A stretch of 64,000 nt of DNA, taken from the NCBI GenBank assembly GCA_013297755.1, contig JAAFIH010000010.1, positions 1 to 64,000 on the forward strand, written 5' to 3'. Positions 1 through 9,333 of the stretch are shown here, piece by piece (the first letter of the stretch is position 1; each line of letters begins with the position of its first letter). The stretch is from Cytophagales bacterium. Its GTDB lineage: Bacteria; Bacteroidota; Bacteroidia; Cytophagales; UBA9547. The notes below the pieces were generated by a model. That model was not told the origin of the DNA, ran no database searches, and worked only from the letters and a program-made list of their open reading frames with translations. Position numbers and translations under genes: made by a program.

Positions 1-339
1 TTGAACAACCGAACAAACGAAACCATCAATGGCCAGATAACGGTAATTTTTGAAGGAAGCGGAGCCCAAACGATAGCCATCACAATGTTGCCCTCCCCAG
101 TACTATTGAGCCTCGAAGAGTTGAGTGTAGAAACGGCAGACCAATGGCAGCTAAGTCCCAACCCAGCAGCTACAGAAGTACACTCGAGTTTGATACTAAA
201 AGAAGCCGTTTTGGTACGCAGCGATGGAGTAGTAGTAAGAAACTACAAAGACACACAGCTACTAGATGTATCCAACATACCCTCAGGACTGTATATGATA
301 ATCTCTAAAGGAATAACCAAAAAATTGGTTGTAAAATAA
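1..339 (+). CDS. C-terminal end of a T9SS-exported protein (sorting domain), 5' partial
   Basis: Only the last 112 residues are inside the window, and the reading frame is open at base 1, so the true start lies upstream. The end is a type A T9SS C-terminal sorting domain: an LSPNPA motif near residues 51-56, a V.s.dG.vv hairpin, a DVSNIPSGLYMI strand and a terminal KKLVVK. Such tails direct Sec-exported proteins through the type IX secretion system and are removed at the outer membrane; the machinery genes gldKLMN lie 14 kb away. The function of the cargo domain cannot be told. A strong terminator follows at 481-514. Confidence 0.85.
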   Translation: MNNRTNETINGQITVIFEGSGAQTIAITMLPSPVLLSLEELSVETADQWQLSPNPAATEVHSSLILKEAVLVRSDGVVVRNYKDTQLLDVSNIPSGLYMIISKGITKKLVVK

Positions 340-369
340 AACCATAGAACAAACGTAATTATTTCAAAT

Positions 370-475
370 ATATCAAACCGAAAAATTAAAATTACATTCC
401 TATAATTTTTCTCCCACTTGGGGAGAAATTAAAAAAGGGGTTTAAAATAAAATTGTAATATTTATTTTTCAGTTC
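370..475. repeat. Dispersed palindromic repeat, copy 1
   Basis: About 105 bases, closely matching 46470-46574; the first 70 or so bases differ at one position. Outer arms (AACCGAAAAATT near 376 and its degenerate complement ending near 473) enclose a perfect 8-bp stem TTTCTCCC-ACTTG-GGGAGAAA (about 408-428). No coding frame. This copy sits between the stop of the T9SS gene and its terminator. It looks like a small non-autonomous or REP/MITE-like element. Confidence 0.75.
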
Positions 476-480
476 AATTA

Positions 481-514
481 AAAAGGCATTTCTATTTTAA
501 AATGCCTTTTTTTA
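481..514 (+). terminator. Rho-independent terminator
   Basis: Perfect 11-bp stem AAAAGGCATTT / AAATGCCTTTT (481-491 and 500-510) with an 8-base loop, followed by more T. It ends the T9SS cargo gene. The stem could also act on the opposite strand, where the hyf-like operon ends at 561. Confidence 0.85.
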
Positions 515-560
515 TGTTTTTTCTTATTAGTTTCATAAAATGATTTCAAACCCTCATTTC

Positions 561-2093
561 TTACAAATCAAATCCACAATAACTTAAATTAAAACTCTTG
601 TTATTGATAGGGAAATCAGAAATTTCGTTTTCTCTCAAAGCCAAGGCCAGTGCTGTCCAGTTGTGCATAGAGGGGTCTTTTATTTTGTAGTGTTTCAACT
701 CTCCAGTTTCATCTGTTACTCCTATGTGGCAGATTTCGCCACGCCATCCCTCTGTTAATGATACACATATTTGATTTTTTTTCAACTTTTGCGTGTATAT
801 TTCAGGATTATACTTTTGTGGTTCATCAACATTTAATCTATAAATTTGAGTAAGCATAATTCTAATATAGGCCATCGATTTTTGTATTTCGAGGTTTCTA
901 AGCATAGCTCGGGCATTTACATCGCCAGTTTCTTGTAATACAGGCTCGTACACCAAATGTTCAAAATAATTGAATGGGTGCGACTGCCTTACATCTCTTT
1001 CTATGCCAACCATGCGTGCAGCCATACCTACTGCTCCAATAGCATACATTTGCTCTTTGGTCAGTTGTCCACATTTTTGAAAACGATTAGAAACACTAGG
1101 CAACGAAAACGTGCGATGTTGCATCTCCATATATCGTATATCAAATTCCTCCAATATTTTTATCAATCTTTCGTAAAGTGCTTTTGTAAATGGATGTGGG
1201 TTGTAGCCTACTCTCAACATACCTTTACCAAATCTATTGCCACACCATAGTTGAAAAAAATTGATAACTGGCGTTCTTAAAGCTCCAAAAACGGCATTTC
1301 CCAGTTGATAAGCCACATCTAAGCACAAGTTACTAATATCGCCCACATGTATAGCTATGCGTTCGAGCTCTAGTGCAAGGCTTCTATACAAATCCATTTT
1401 TATCCACATAATATTTTTTTCGATTCCATAAAGGCTCTCCATCATGTTTACAAATGCTAGCGAATGGCCAATGGCAGTATCACCAGCAATATTTTCGGAT
1501 AAAATGGTACGTTGTAATAAGTGTTTTTTTTGTAAAAACATTTTTTCTACGCCTCTATGCTGATAACCAAGCTGTATTTCTAAATGATGTACAGTTTCGC
1601 CATGACAAGAAAACCTAAAATGGCCAGGCTCGATAATTCCAGCATGGATTGGCCCCACACCAACTTCGTGGGTATCATATCCTTCAATTTTAAAAAATGG
1701 ATAATTTTGCATCGTCTTGGAAGTATCTGCTCTGTCAAAGGGGTATCTTACAGGTTTCGACCAAGGATGGTTTTCAAATACTACACCAAAATTTTCGGCA
1801 ATTTCTCGCTCGTATATATGCATGGCTGCTATCTTTTGGGAAATAGAGGGTAATTTTTTATTATTTTCAATCTCTAATTCAAATGATAATAAATGAAGGT
1901 TTTTGGCCTTATCATCTGCAAGGCAGCAAATAAATTTTAGTTTTTTTGCTATTGGATAGGCAAAATATGAGGCACAATGAACTTCTTTTTTTTTCATCAT
2001 AGCTACCACAAACTCAAAAAAATCAGCGTACACCAACACTGGCACATCAAATATCGAAATAGATTCGTTATTTTTAATTTCTATACTTTTCAT
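561..2093 (-). CDS. HyfG/NuoCD-like large subunit of an Ehr-type complex, no NiFe cysteines
   Basis: 510 residues, a fusion of a NuoC-like N-terminal domain (YEREIAENFGVVFENHP at 94-110) and a NuoD/HycE-like C-terminal domain. In true [NiFe] hydrogenases two CxxC motifs hold the metal. Here the first site reads SENIAGDTAIGHS (199-211) and the last reads DPSMHN (473-478), so all four cysteines are missing. That matches the energy-converting-hydrogenase-related (Ehr) family or NuoD rather than a working hydrogenase. It is the last gene of a minus-strand operon with the two upstream membrane subunits. The electron-transfer small subunit (NuoB/HyfI-like) expected next is not present; a convergent T9SS gene follows. 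Family assignment is firm; the reaction is unknown. Confidence 0.85.
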   Translation of the reverse strand: MKSIEIKNNESISIFDVPVLVYADFFEFVVAMMKKKEVHCASYFAYPIAKKLKFICCLADDKAKNLHLLSFELEIENNKKLPSISQKIAAMHIYEREIAENFGVVFENHPWSKPVRYPFDRADTSKTMQNYPFFKIEGYDTHEVGVGPIHAGIIEPGHFRFSCHGETVHHLEIQLGYQHRGVEKMFLQKKHLLQRTILSENIAGDTAIGHSLAFVNMMESLYGIEKNIMWIKMDLYRSLALELERIAIHVGDISNLCLDVAYQLGNAVFGALRTPVINFFQLWCGNRFGKGMLRVGYNPHPFTKALYERLIKILEEFDIRYMEMQHRTFSLPSVSNRFQKCGQLTKEQMYAIGAVGMAARMVGIERDVRQSHPFNYFEHLVYEPVLQETGDVNARAMLRNLEIQKSMAYIRIMLTQIYRLNVDEPQKYNPEIYTQKLKKNQICVSLTEGWRGEICHIGVTDETGELKHYKIKDPSMHNWTALALALRENEISDFPINNKSFNLSYCGFDL

Positions 2094-2145
2094 TTATTTT
2101 AGTTATAAAACTTAAATATTTTCATTTAAAATGACGAAAATTAAA

Positions 2146-3576
2146 TTATTTTGGCAAATGTTTTACTGCATCTGTTACCAAAGCCAACAAGGGTTGTGCA
2201 GGACTCAAACCCATCCAAATCACAAATCCAAACAAAACATATTGCGAAAACGATTCCCAAGGCTGCACTTTCTCGTGAACACTTTGCATAGGCATCATTG
2301 GGGCAAACAATATTTGAATCATTGATTTGGTCAGTGCATAAAAAATAATGGTGAGCAATATCAACACTCCCACTCCTATATACCATTGATAAGATTGAAA
2401 AATAGCACTAAATGTATAAAATTCGGTAAGAAATAGGGCAGAGGGCGGCACCGACATCATACACAAAAAGCCAATCAATATTACTACTGCACCCGTAGGA
2501 TAATTCTTAAAATATTCCCCATGCAACATTATATCTTTGTCCTGATACGTACGATAAAGCAATCCAATTTGATAAAAAAGCCCTGCTTTTACAAACGAAT
2601 GTATCACTAAGTGCATCACAGCAGCCATATAGCCTATGCCACCAGAGGCCAGTGCCAAGAGTGCTATTCCTATGTGTTCTAAGCTCGAATAGGCCAAAAG
2701 TCGCTTCACATTTTTGACTTTTAAGAGATAAACTGTGGCAAAAAATATTGAGGAGATCCCCATAATCAAAATAATTTTATCCATCCAAGGCTTGATTTCT
2801 GTAAGAGAAAAAATTTCATAAAATCTAAATAAAGCCACAAATCCTACATTCATCAATCCGCCCGAAAAAAGGGCTCCAATAGGGGAGGGTGCTGTGTCTT
2901 TGGCATCTATGTCTACTGTAAAAAGTGGGGCTGCTCCCATTTTTACACTAAAACCCACTATGGCAAACAAAAAACTGATTTTTAGCCAAATAGGACTTAG
3001 TTCGTGCGATTTGGTAGAAAGCAAACTTACCGAAATATCCAAATGTTCTTTGGCTTGGCCTGCAATGCCCAAAAACAAAATTCCAACATAAGCCAAAGCC
3101 AACCCAATCGAGCACACAAAAAAGTATTTCCAAGCTGCCTCCAAAGAAATATTGCTTCTATCAAAATATATCAATATGGCCGAACAAACTGTAGTTGCCT
3201 CCAACAAAGCCCACAATAAACCCAAATGGTCGGCTATCAAAGCACAGCTCATGGCCGTAACAAACAAAACCAATACAGAATTGTGTACCATGATTTGATG
3301 CAAACTTGATTGGCGGTTTTTGTCATAAAAATAGGTATGAAAAACACTAAAAACATACAAAATAGATATTACACCTATAAAAATTACTCCTATAGTATCT
3401 ATCTTAAAATAATATAAAAAAAACTGGCCTCTATGATTAAATGCAAAATACAAAAAGTAAAATTGTGATATAATAGCAGGCAAAAATAAACTGAAATTTA
3501 TCCATTTATTTTTGATAAAAAACATAGCAGCACTTATTGCTACTGCCACACATAAATATATACTTATAGCATCCAT
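2146..3576 (-). CDS. HyfF/MrpD-like antiporter-type membrane subunit
   Basis: 476 residues, almost wholly hydrophobic with about 13-14 membrane segments. It belongs to the proton-conducting antiporter family of complex I (NuoL/M/N), Mrp and Hyf/Hyc complexes: the central GAAPLF...GGLMNVGF region and AYSSLEHIGIALLAL (with a His instead of the usual QLG) are characteristic. The length and His suggest the HyfF group. It would translocate H+ or Na+ as part of the complex with the upstream HyfE-like and downstream HyfG-like genes. The start lies 1 base past the stop of the upstream gene, so the genes are co-translated. Confidence 0.85.
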   Translation of the reverse strand: MDAISIYLCVAVAISAAMFFIKNKWINFSLFLPAIISQFYFLYFAFNHRGQFFLYYFKIDTIGVIFIGVISILYVFSVFHTYFYDKNRQSSLHQIMVHNSVLVLFVTAMSCALIADHLGLLWALLEATTVCSAILIYFDRSNISLEAAWKYFFVCSIGLALAYVGILFLGIAGQAKEHLDISVSLLSTKSHELSPIWLKISFLFAIVGFSVKMGAAPLFTVDIDAKDTAPSPIGALFSGGLMNVGFVALFRFYEIFSLTEIKPWMDKIILIMGISSIFFATVYLLKVKNVKRLLAYSSLEHIGIALLALASGGIGYMAAVMHLVIHSFVKAGLFYQIGLLYRTYQDKDIMLHGEYFKNYPTGAVVILIGFLCMMSVPPSALFLTEFYTFSAIFQSYQWYIGVGVLILLTIIFYALTKSMIQILFAPMMPMQSVHEKVQPWESFSQYVLFGFVIWMGLSPAQPLLALVTDAVKHLPK

Positions 3577-3577
3577 A

Positions 3578-4246
3578 TCAATCTCTAAGCTCTGTTAATG
3601 TACTTATTTCTGTATCTTTAAAAGTCATTTGTACTCTATTTACAAAAACACCAAGTAATAATGTGGTAGAAATAATATCAAACAGTATAGCCAAGTTTAC
3701 TACAATGGGCATCTCATCCCCCAAAGCCAAAGTTAGTAAGAATAGTCCATTTTCTAATACTAAATACCCAACAATATGAGTGATTATTTTTACCCTTCTG
3801 ATTACTATTAGCAATCCTGTAAAAATGGCCGACAACGATGATGTAAAATATATAATTTTAGAAGTGTCCTCAGTTCCAATACTTACATTAAAATCATGAT
3901 GATGCAATTTGTAACCTATAATGAATGATAAAATAAAAATAATAGCAATCTTAATAAGAGCGTTAAAATTGGTTTCGTTGGGTTCTCTTTCATATTGAAT
4001 ATTATTTTTTTTAATTAAATAATTCAAAAAAAATGGCGTAATTAAACCCTTAAAAAACAAGGTTTCGAGCATAATAAAAATTAAATTCAGGTAATTTACT
4101 TCTTTTAACTCTTGCAATTCTTTAAAAGCAATAGCACATAGCAAAAATCCTTGCAATGCCAAAGCATTAGAGTAAGTACGCAAACGACCAGCTGCAAGTA
4201 AATACACCAGAGTAAGCGAAAATAAAATGATAAGTATGTTAGTCAT
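3578..4246 (-). CDS. HyfE-like hydrogenase-4 membrane component
   Basis: 222 residues with about six to seven membrane helices. It is a NuoK-like small membrane subunit of the HyfE type: an N-terminal helix LIILFSLTLVYLLAAGRLR, a hydrophobic core with ALALQGFLLC and a C-terminal VGYLVLENGLFLLTLAL helix containing the conserved Glu. It is the first gene of the three-gene operon 4246-561. HyfB- and HyfC/NuoH-like genes, which usually precede or accompany it, are absent; the next gene upstream is an unrelated glycosidase. Family identity is inferred from topology, key helices and context. Confidence 0.75.
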   Translation of the reverse strand: MTNILIILFSLTLVYLLAAGRLRTYSNALALQGFLLCAIAFKELQELKEVNYLNLIFIMLETLFFKGLITPFFLNYLIKKNNIQYEREPNETNFNALIKIAIIFILSFIIGYKLHHHDFNVSIGTEDTSKIIYFTSSLSAIFTGLLIVIRRVKIITHIVGYLVLENGLFLLTLALGDEMPIVVNLAILFDIISTTLLLGVFVNRVQMTFKDTEISTLTELRD

Positions 4247-4380
4247 CCGATTTTATTTTTATTCAATCAAATATTTTTTAAGAACTTCTAAAATCTAATT
4301 ATATATTGATTCTCTATTTTTAATTTTTATGTATTATTGTTTTTTAAAATAAATGAAATTTTAAAAAAATAATTTTTAAA

Positions 4381-6354
4381 TTAAATAGGAACAATTTTTA
4401 AGATTATACCACCGTCCATTTCCATTTTTAATTTATATTTTGAACTTGAATTAATCTCAATTTTTTCTACCACATAATCTTTTGGGGACTTAACTGCATT
4501 TATTCCATCTTTATAAATCTCAAGAGTGTAATTACCTTTTTCTAGAAAATTAAATGTAATTTCCTTTTCGTATTTTTGATGAGTGATTCCTGATATATAC
4601 CAATTTCTATTTTTTTGTTTTGCTAAAACTACAAAATGGTCAATTTTAGCATCCACTACAATCGTTTTATTCCAAGTAGTTGGTAAACTAGAAATTAATT
4701 TCAAAATTTGTGGTTCTTTGTCATAACTTGATGGAGCATCACAAAGCATTTGCAAAGGAGCATCATAAAGTAAAAGAAGTGCAAGTTCGTGCATACGAGT
4801 TCCAACAGTAACTGGGTTGTTTGTTGAAGGCCTGTAATCAGTTATATTAACATTGTGCATTGAGCCAGGCGTAAAATCTAGAGGTCCAACAGCACCTCGA
4901 ATGAAAGCACAATTAATATGATGTTTAGAATCTAAAGGCTTTGTTGAAAAAATATTTGTTTCATTACCTTTTACAGCTTCGTAATTTAAAATATTAGGAT
5001 ATTTTCTATGTAACCCTGTTGGTTTACTACATCCATGAAAATCAACAATTAATTTATTTTTAGCACAAATATTTGCAATATTTTCATACATCTGATTAGA
5101 TAGTTGATCCTCTCTATCAAAAAAGTCTACTTTAATACCTGATGCACCCAAATTAGTTATAAAACCAATATTTCTATTCAAATCATTATATAACGTGTGT
5201 GCTAAAACCCAAAGTATAATTTTTACATTTTTTTTATTAGCTTCATTACAAATAAATTTAATGTCAATATCTTCGTTTAAATGTTGAATATCATGTACAT
5301 TAGACCATTTCCAATCTACAATCATATAAGGTATTTTATTTTGTGAAGCAAAATTTAAGTAAGATATATAAGTTTGTGTGTTTTGTTTTGTTTCAAAATC
5401 AACACCTTCTAAATTGAGATTATGCCAATATTCCCAAACACACATACCTGTTTTTATCCAAGACCAATCCTCTTTGGGGGTTGATGGACGTGAAAGTGAA
5501 TATACCAAATCATTGTTTAACAATTCTGCATCAGAATTTGGAAAAAATAAAATCCTCCATGGAAAATCTCGATTACCTTTTGTTTTAGCAATGAAATTAT
5601 TTTCTTGAGTGGGAATAGGTGTATAATCTAAATAACCACCCTGTTTAAATTTTATAGGATATTTTGAAAAATAACCCTCAAAATTAGTGAGCCAATCATC
5701 AGATTTTTTTAACAACCAAGAAGGATAATCTATTACATCTGCTTCTGTAATTAATACATTTTGGTTTGATAAATTTCCAATTTTAGGTTTTAAAAGTAAA
5801 GGAAGAAATATTTTAGATTTAACTTCAATATTAAAAAAATCTTTAATCTCATAAAAACTCTCTCCAGTTTGATCAACAGGCATATAAAAATCCATATTTT
5901 GAGGAAATCTAACGGCTGCCTCTTCATCTCGAATAATAATATCTTGCTTTATGTTAGTTGTAAAACGATAACAAAAAGCATTATTATAAACCCTAAATTT
6001 TATTGTAAAATTCTTTTCAAATATCAATTCAAGTTCTCTACAATAAGATTTTATTAAATTATTTTTGCCAAAATAATTTATAATTTCTTCATTTATAATT
6101 GTTTGTTTGTTTGATAAGATTTTTTCATTACTACCCAACACAGTTCCATTTTCTAATGTTAAAGAAATAGGAGAATTTTCAATTATTTTATGTCCATTTT
6201 TATCAAAAATTGAATAATAAATTTTTTTGCCAGAATATATTTTTACACTTAAACTGCTGTCTGGAGAATAACATTGATTTAATTCTTGTGAAAAAATAGG
6301 TTTTATGTAAAATAGAACTATTAATAAAAAAATTATTTTTAAATATTTTTTCAT
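4381..6354 (-). CDS. GH97-family alpha-glycosidase, secreted
   Basis: 657 residues with a Sec signal peptide (cleavage near FSQ, residue 23). The N-terminal beta-sandwich (about 25-270) and the catalytic TIM barrel (about 295-560) are those of glycoside hydrolase family 97. The GIKVDFFDRED segment puts an Asp (about 410) where retaining members carry their nucleophile, and NYEAVKGNE (about 457-465) supplies the likely acid/base Glu. This fits the retaining alpha-galactosidase branch better than the inverting SusB branch. Substrate is inferred. It probably acts in the periplasm on alpha-linked oligosaccharides. It stands alone, with no SusCD pair nearby, and is very AT-rich with wide AT-rich flanks. 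Confidence 0.88.
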   Translation of the reverse strand: MKKYLKIIFLLIVLFYIKPIFSQELNQCYSPDSSLSVKIYSGKKIYYSIFDKNGHKIIENSPISLTLENGTVLGSNEKILSNKQTIINEEIINYFGKNNLIKSYCRELELIFEKNFTIKFRVYNNAFCYRFTTNIKQDIIIRDEEAAVRFPQNMDFYMPVDQTGESFYEIKDFFNIEVKSKIFLPLLLKPKIGNLSNQNVLITEADVIDYPSWLLKKSDDWLTNFEGYFSKYPIKFKQGGYLDYTPIPTQENNFIAKTKGNRDFPWRILFFPNSDAELLNNDLVYSLSRPSTPKEDWSWIKTGMCVWEYWHNLNLEGVDFETKQNTQTYISYLNFASQNKIPYMIVDWKWSNVHDIQHLNEDIDIKFICNEANKKNVKIILWVLAHTLYNDLNRNIGFITNLGASGIKVDFFDREDQLSNQMYENIANICAKNKLIVDFHGCSKPTGLHRKYPNILNYEAVKGNETNIFSTKPLDSKHHINCAFIRGAVGPLDFTPGSMHNVNITDYRPSTNNPVTVGTRMHELALLLLYDAPLQMLCDAPSSYDKEPQILKLISSLPTTWNKTIVVDAKIDHFVVLAKQKNRNWYISGITHQKYEKEITFNFLEKGNYTLEIYKDGINAVKSPKDYVVEKIEINSSSKYKLKMEMDGGIILKIVPI

Positions 6355-6506
6355 TTTGTTGTGATTTTAAATTGCATTATTTGTTAGGTTTAATATAAAT
6401 TACATTCTTTATAAAATCTTTATAAATTTAACTAATTTTTTATATTACATATTGGAAAATAAATTTACATCAAATTAAATAAATTTTATTAATTAATACA
6501 TCATAT

Positions 6507-7214
6507 ATGAAAACAATTTTTCATCCCGCAGATTCTAGAGGTTCTACAGATTTGGGTTGGCTCAAAACAAAATATAGCTTTAGTTTTTCTAGTTACTATA
6601 ATCCCCAAAAAATGAATTTTGGTGCTTTGCGTGTGTTCAACGATGATACTGTGGCTCCCAATACTGGTTTTGGCACTCATCCTCACGACAATATGGAAAT
6701 AGTAACTATTGTATTTGATGGAGAAATAAGCCACAAAGATAGCATGGGCAATAGTATCAAAATATCCAAAGACGAAGTACAAATTATGTCTGCTGGTACT
6801 GGTATCACCCATTCAGAACATAACTTGCATCCTACCCAAGATTTATCTTTGTACCAAATTTGGATAATGCCCAAAAAAAGAAATATTACTCCACGATATG
6901 GCCAATCCAAATTATTGCTCGAAAACCGAACCAACAAATGGGACACTTTTATAAGCCCTAATGCAGATGATATGCATATAAATCAAGATGCTTATTTTTC
7001 GATGCTAAATTTGGAGAAAGATAAATCTATTAATTACAAATTGAACCAACCCAACAATGGCGTATATTTGTTTATGATGCAGGGTACAGCTGTTGTTGCA
7101 GATGTCAATCTTTCTCCCAAAGATGCTTTAGGTGTGTGGCAAACCAACAATATTCAAATTAGTGCAACCCAAAATATACAAATGTTAGCTATAGAAGTAC
7201 CAATGACATTTTAA
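6507..7214 (+). CDS. Pirin family protein
   Basis: 235 residues, bicupin. The four metal ligands of pirins are present: His58 and His60 (GFGTHPHDNMEIVT) and His102 and Glu104 (GTGITHSEHN). Bacterial homologues such as YhhW can have quercetin 2,3-dioxygenase activity, but the physiological role in Bacteroidota is not settled. Cytoplasmic, monocistronic. It faces the convergent nuoL gene, with a terminator between them at 7349. Confidence 0.93.
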   Translation: MKTIFHPADSRGSTDLGWLKTKYSFSFSSYYNPQKMNFGALRVFNDDTVAPNTGFGTHPHDNMEIVTIVFDGEISHKDSMGNSIKISKDEVQIMSAGTGITHSEHNLHPTQDLSLYQIWIMPKKRNITPRYGQSKLLLENRTNKWDTFISPNADDMHINQDAYFSMLNLEKDKSINYKLNQPNNGVYLFMMQGTAVVADVNLSPKDALGVWQTNNIQISATQNIQMLAIEVPMTF

Positions 7215-7279
7215 AAAAAGTAATTTATAAATTTTTAAAAATTTTTTAAAAAATATGAAATAATATTACTTTTCATTTA

Positions 7280-7327
7280 AAAATCAAGTCCTACTTATGG
7301 TGTTCTAAACAAGAGAGACTTGATTTT
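7280..7327. repeat. 11-bp inverted repeat between convergent genes
   Basis: AAAATCAAGTC (7280-7290) and GACTTGATTTT (7317-7327) are perfect complements with a 26-base loop. It lies just after the pirin stop. There is no T run after it, so it is more likely a processing or mRNA-stability hairpin than the terminator, which follows separately. Confidence 0.6.
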
Positions 7328-7348
7328 GTAGGCTCTAAATTAAATTAT

Positions 7349-7378
7349 GCCTTTTAATGAATTTAAGGCTTTTTTTGT
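7349..7378 (+). terminator. Probable terminator of the pirin gene
   Basis: GCCTT...AAGGC stem (7349-7353 and 7365-7369) followed by seven T. The stem is short, so moderate confidence. Confidence 0.55.
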
Positions 7379-7384
7379 AAATTT

Positions 7385-9307
7385 TTATCTTACAAAAACT
7401 CCAAAAATCAAAACAACGATTAATCCTACCACCATCATCAAAATATAGGTGCCAGTGATACCCGTTTGCATCAATCGTACATATTTTGATGTACCAATAG
7501 TAGCACTTCCAAGTCCATTTACAATTTTATCAATCCCTGATTTTTCGATTAAACTATACGAAAACACAGAAATTGCGTCTATAGGTTTTCTTATTATGGC
7601 TTCGTACATTTCGTCTACATAATATTTATTATACACAAGTTTATTGATAAACGATTTTTCTACTGAATCATCAGATGGCACATTTTTCTTTATCACATAT
7701 ATATATAGTGCTGCAAAAATGGCTATCAATGCAATAGATACCGACAAGCCCATCAATATATATTCAGTTTCGTGAGAAAGCAAATGACCAGACGAATCCA
7801 AAATGTTTAAACCTGGCTCAAAAATTGGTTTTAAGTAATTAGCTAAGTTTGAGTTTCCACCCAATACGCTTGGCACATTAAAAAAGCCACCAACTATTGA
7901 TAAAATAGATAAAATAATCAAGGGAACAGTCATAGAGATTGGACTTTCGTGCAAGTGGTGTTCTTGCTCATGTGTGCCTCTAAACACTCCAAAAAATGTA
8001 AGAAACAACAATCTAAACATATAAAAAGCTGTAAAAAATGCACCTAGTACCCCTAATCCCCACAACAAAGGCGAAACTTCAAATACTTTTGCCAAAATTT
8101 CGTCTTTAGAGAAAAATCCAGCAAAAGGTGGAATACCTGCTATGGCAATAGTGCCTATTAAAAATGTAATAAAAGTAATTGGCATTTTTGATTTGAGGCC
8201 TCCCATCAAACGTATATCTTGTTCGCCAGACATGCCATGAATCACACTTCCTGCTCCTAAAAACAACAATGCTTTGAAAAATGCGTGTGTCATTACATGA
8301 AACAAGGCTCCCGTAAAAGAACCAACCCCCAAAGCCAAAAACATATATCCTAATTGGCTCACCGTAGAATAAGCCAATACTTTTTTAATGTCGTTTTGAA
8401 ATAAGCCTATCGTGGCGGCAAATAATGCAGTCATTATACCAATAATAGCTATAATTCCCATAGTTACAGGCGAAAGTGCAAACAATATATTTGAGCGAGC
8501 TATCATGTATATACCTGCCGTAACCATAGTAGCAGCATGTATCAATGCTGATACTGGCGTAGGACCTGCCATAGCATCTGGCAACCAAGTGTACAAAGGC
8601 AATTGTGCTGATTTACCAGTAGCTCCTATAAATAAAAGTATCGTTATGCCTGTTAGGGCAGTTACTCCTACCACATCTGGCTCTAGTGTTTTGGCAATGG
8701 CAAATACTTTATCAAATTCTAAAGATCCAAAATTAATGGCTATCAAAAACATTCCTAACAAAAAGCCCAAATCGCCAACTCTATTGATAATAAATGCTTT
8801 TTTGGCAGCATCGTTGTATGCGTTGTTTTTAAACCAAAATCCTATCAATAAATAAGAGCAAAGCCCAACCCCTTCCCATCCTATAAACATAATGACATAG
8901 TTGCTTCCCAAAACCAACAAAAGCATAAAAAATATAAACAAGTTGAGATAAGCAAAAAATTTGTTAAATCCTTCGTCATCGTGCATATATCCAGCAGAAT
9001 ATATATGTATTAGAAATCCTACGCCAGTGATAATAAGCATCATCAACACTGAAAGCTCATCTACCAAAAATGAAAATGGAATATTAAAATCACCAACTGA
9101 AATAAAATCATAAAAATGAATTGTAGTGATAGGAATTTGGGCTTGAGTAATACCCCAAAATAGCGAAATTACAATACAAAAAGAAGCAAAAATGGCACTA
9201 CATCCAATAATAGATGCCACTGATTTTGGTAAAGTTTTGTATCCTAAACCATTAATAATAAAACCTGCAAGAGGCAAAAGGGGAATGAGCCAAACGTATT
9301 CTAACAC
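7385..9307 (-). CDS. nuoL: NADH-quinone oxidoreductase subunit L
   Basis: 640 residues, the usual length, with about 16 membrane segments. Family signatures include FIGWEGVGLCSYLLIGFW, GATGKSAQLPLYTWLPDAM and the long C-terminal lateral helix region. It is the distal antiporter-like proton channel of complex I. It follows nuoK by 26 bases and is probably co-transcribed with it. No nuoM or nuoN follows; the next gene is a convergent pirin, so the usual nuoKLMN run is broken here. Confidence 0.97.
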   Translation of the reverse strand: MLEYVWLIPLLPLAGFIINGLGYKTLPKSVASIIGCSAIFASFCIVISLFWGITQAQIPITTIHFYDFISVGDFNIPFSFLVDELSVLMMLIITGVGFLIHIYSAGYMHDDEGFNKFFAYLNLFIFFMLLLVLGSNYVIMFIGWEGVGLCSYLLIGFWFKNNAYNDAAKKAFIINRVGDLGFLLGMFLIAINFGSLEFDKVFAIAKTLEPDVVGVTALTGITILLFIGATGKSAQLPLYTWLPDAMAGPTPVSALIHAATMVTAGIYMIARSNILFALSPVTMGIIAIIGIMTALFAATIGLFQNDIKKVLAYSTVSQLGYMFLALGVGSFTGALFHVMTHAFFKALLFLGAGSVIHGMSGEQDIRLMGGLKSKMPITFITFLIGTIAIAGIPPFAGFFSKDEILAKVFEVSPLLWGLGVLGAFFTAFYMFRLLFLTFFGVFRGTHEQEHHLHESPISMTVPLIILSILSIVGGFFNVPSVLGGNSNLANYLKPIFEPGLNILDSSGHLLSHETEYILMGLSVSIALIAIFAALYIYVIKKNVPSDDSVEKSFINKLVYNKYYVDEMYEAIIRKPIDAISVFSYSLIEKSGIDKIVNGLGSATIGTSKYVRLMQTGITGTYILMMVVGLIVVLIFGVFVR

Positions 9308-9333
9308 TTTCTATAAATTTTTATCTTATAATA

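Noticed and set aside
561-2093. Reading this gene as a [NiFe] hydrogenase (HycE/HyfG) large subunit
   Set aside because: All four metal-binding cysteines are replaced, so hydrogenase activity is not expected.
8412-8855. Antisense 147-codon frame inside nuoL
   Set aside because: It mirrors conserved nuoL codons, has no promoter or homologue-like motif, and its composition follows the opposite strand.
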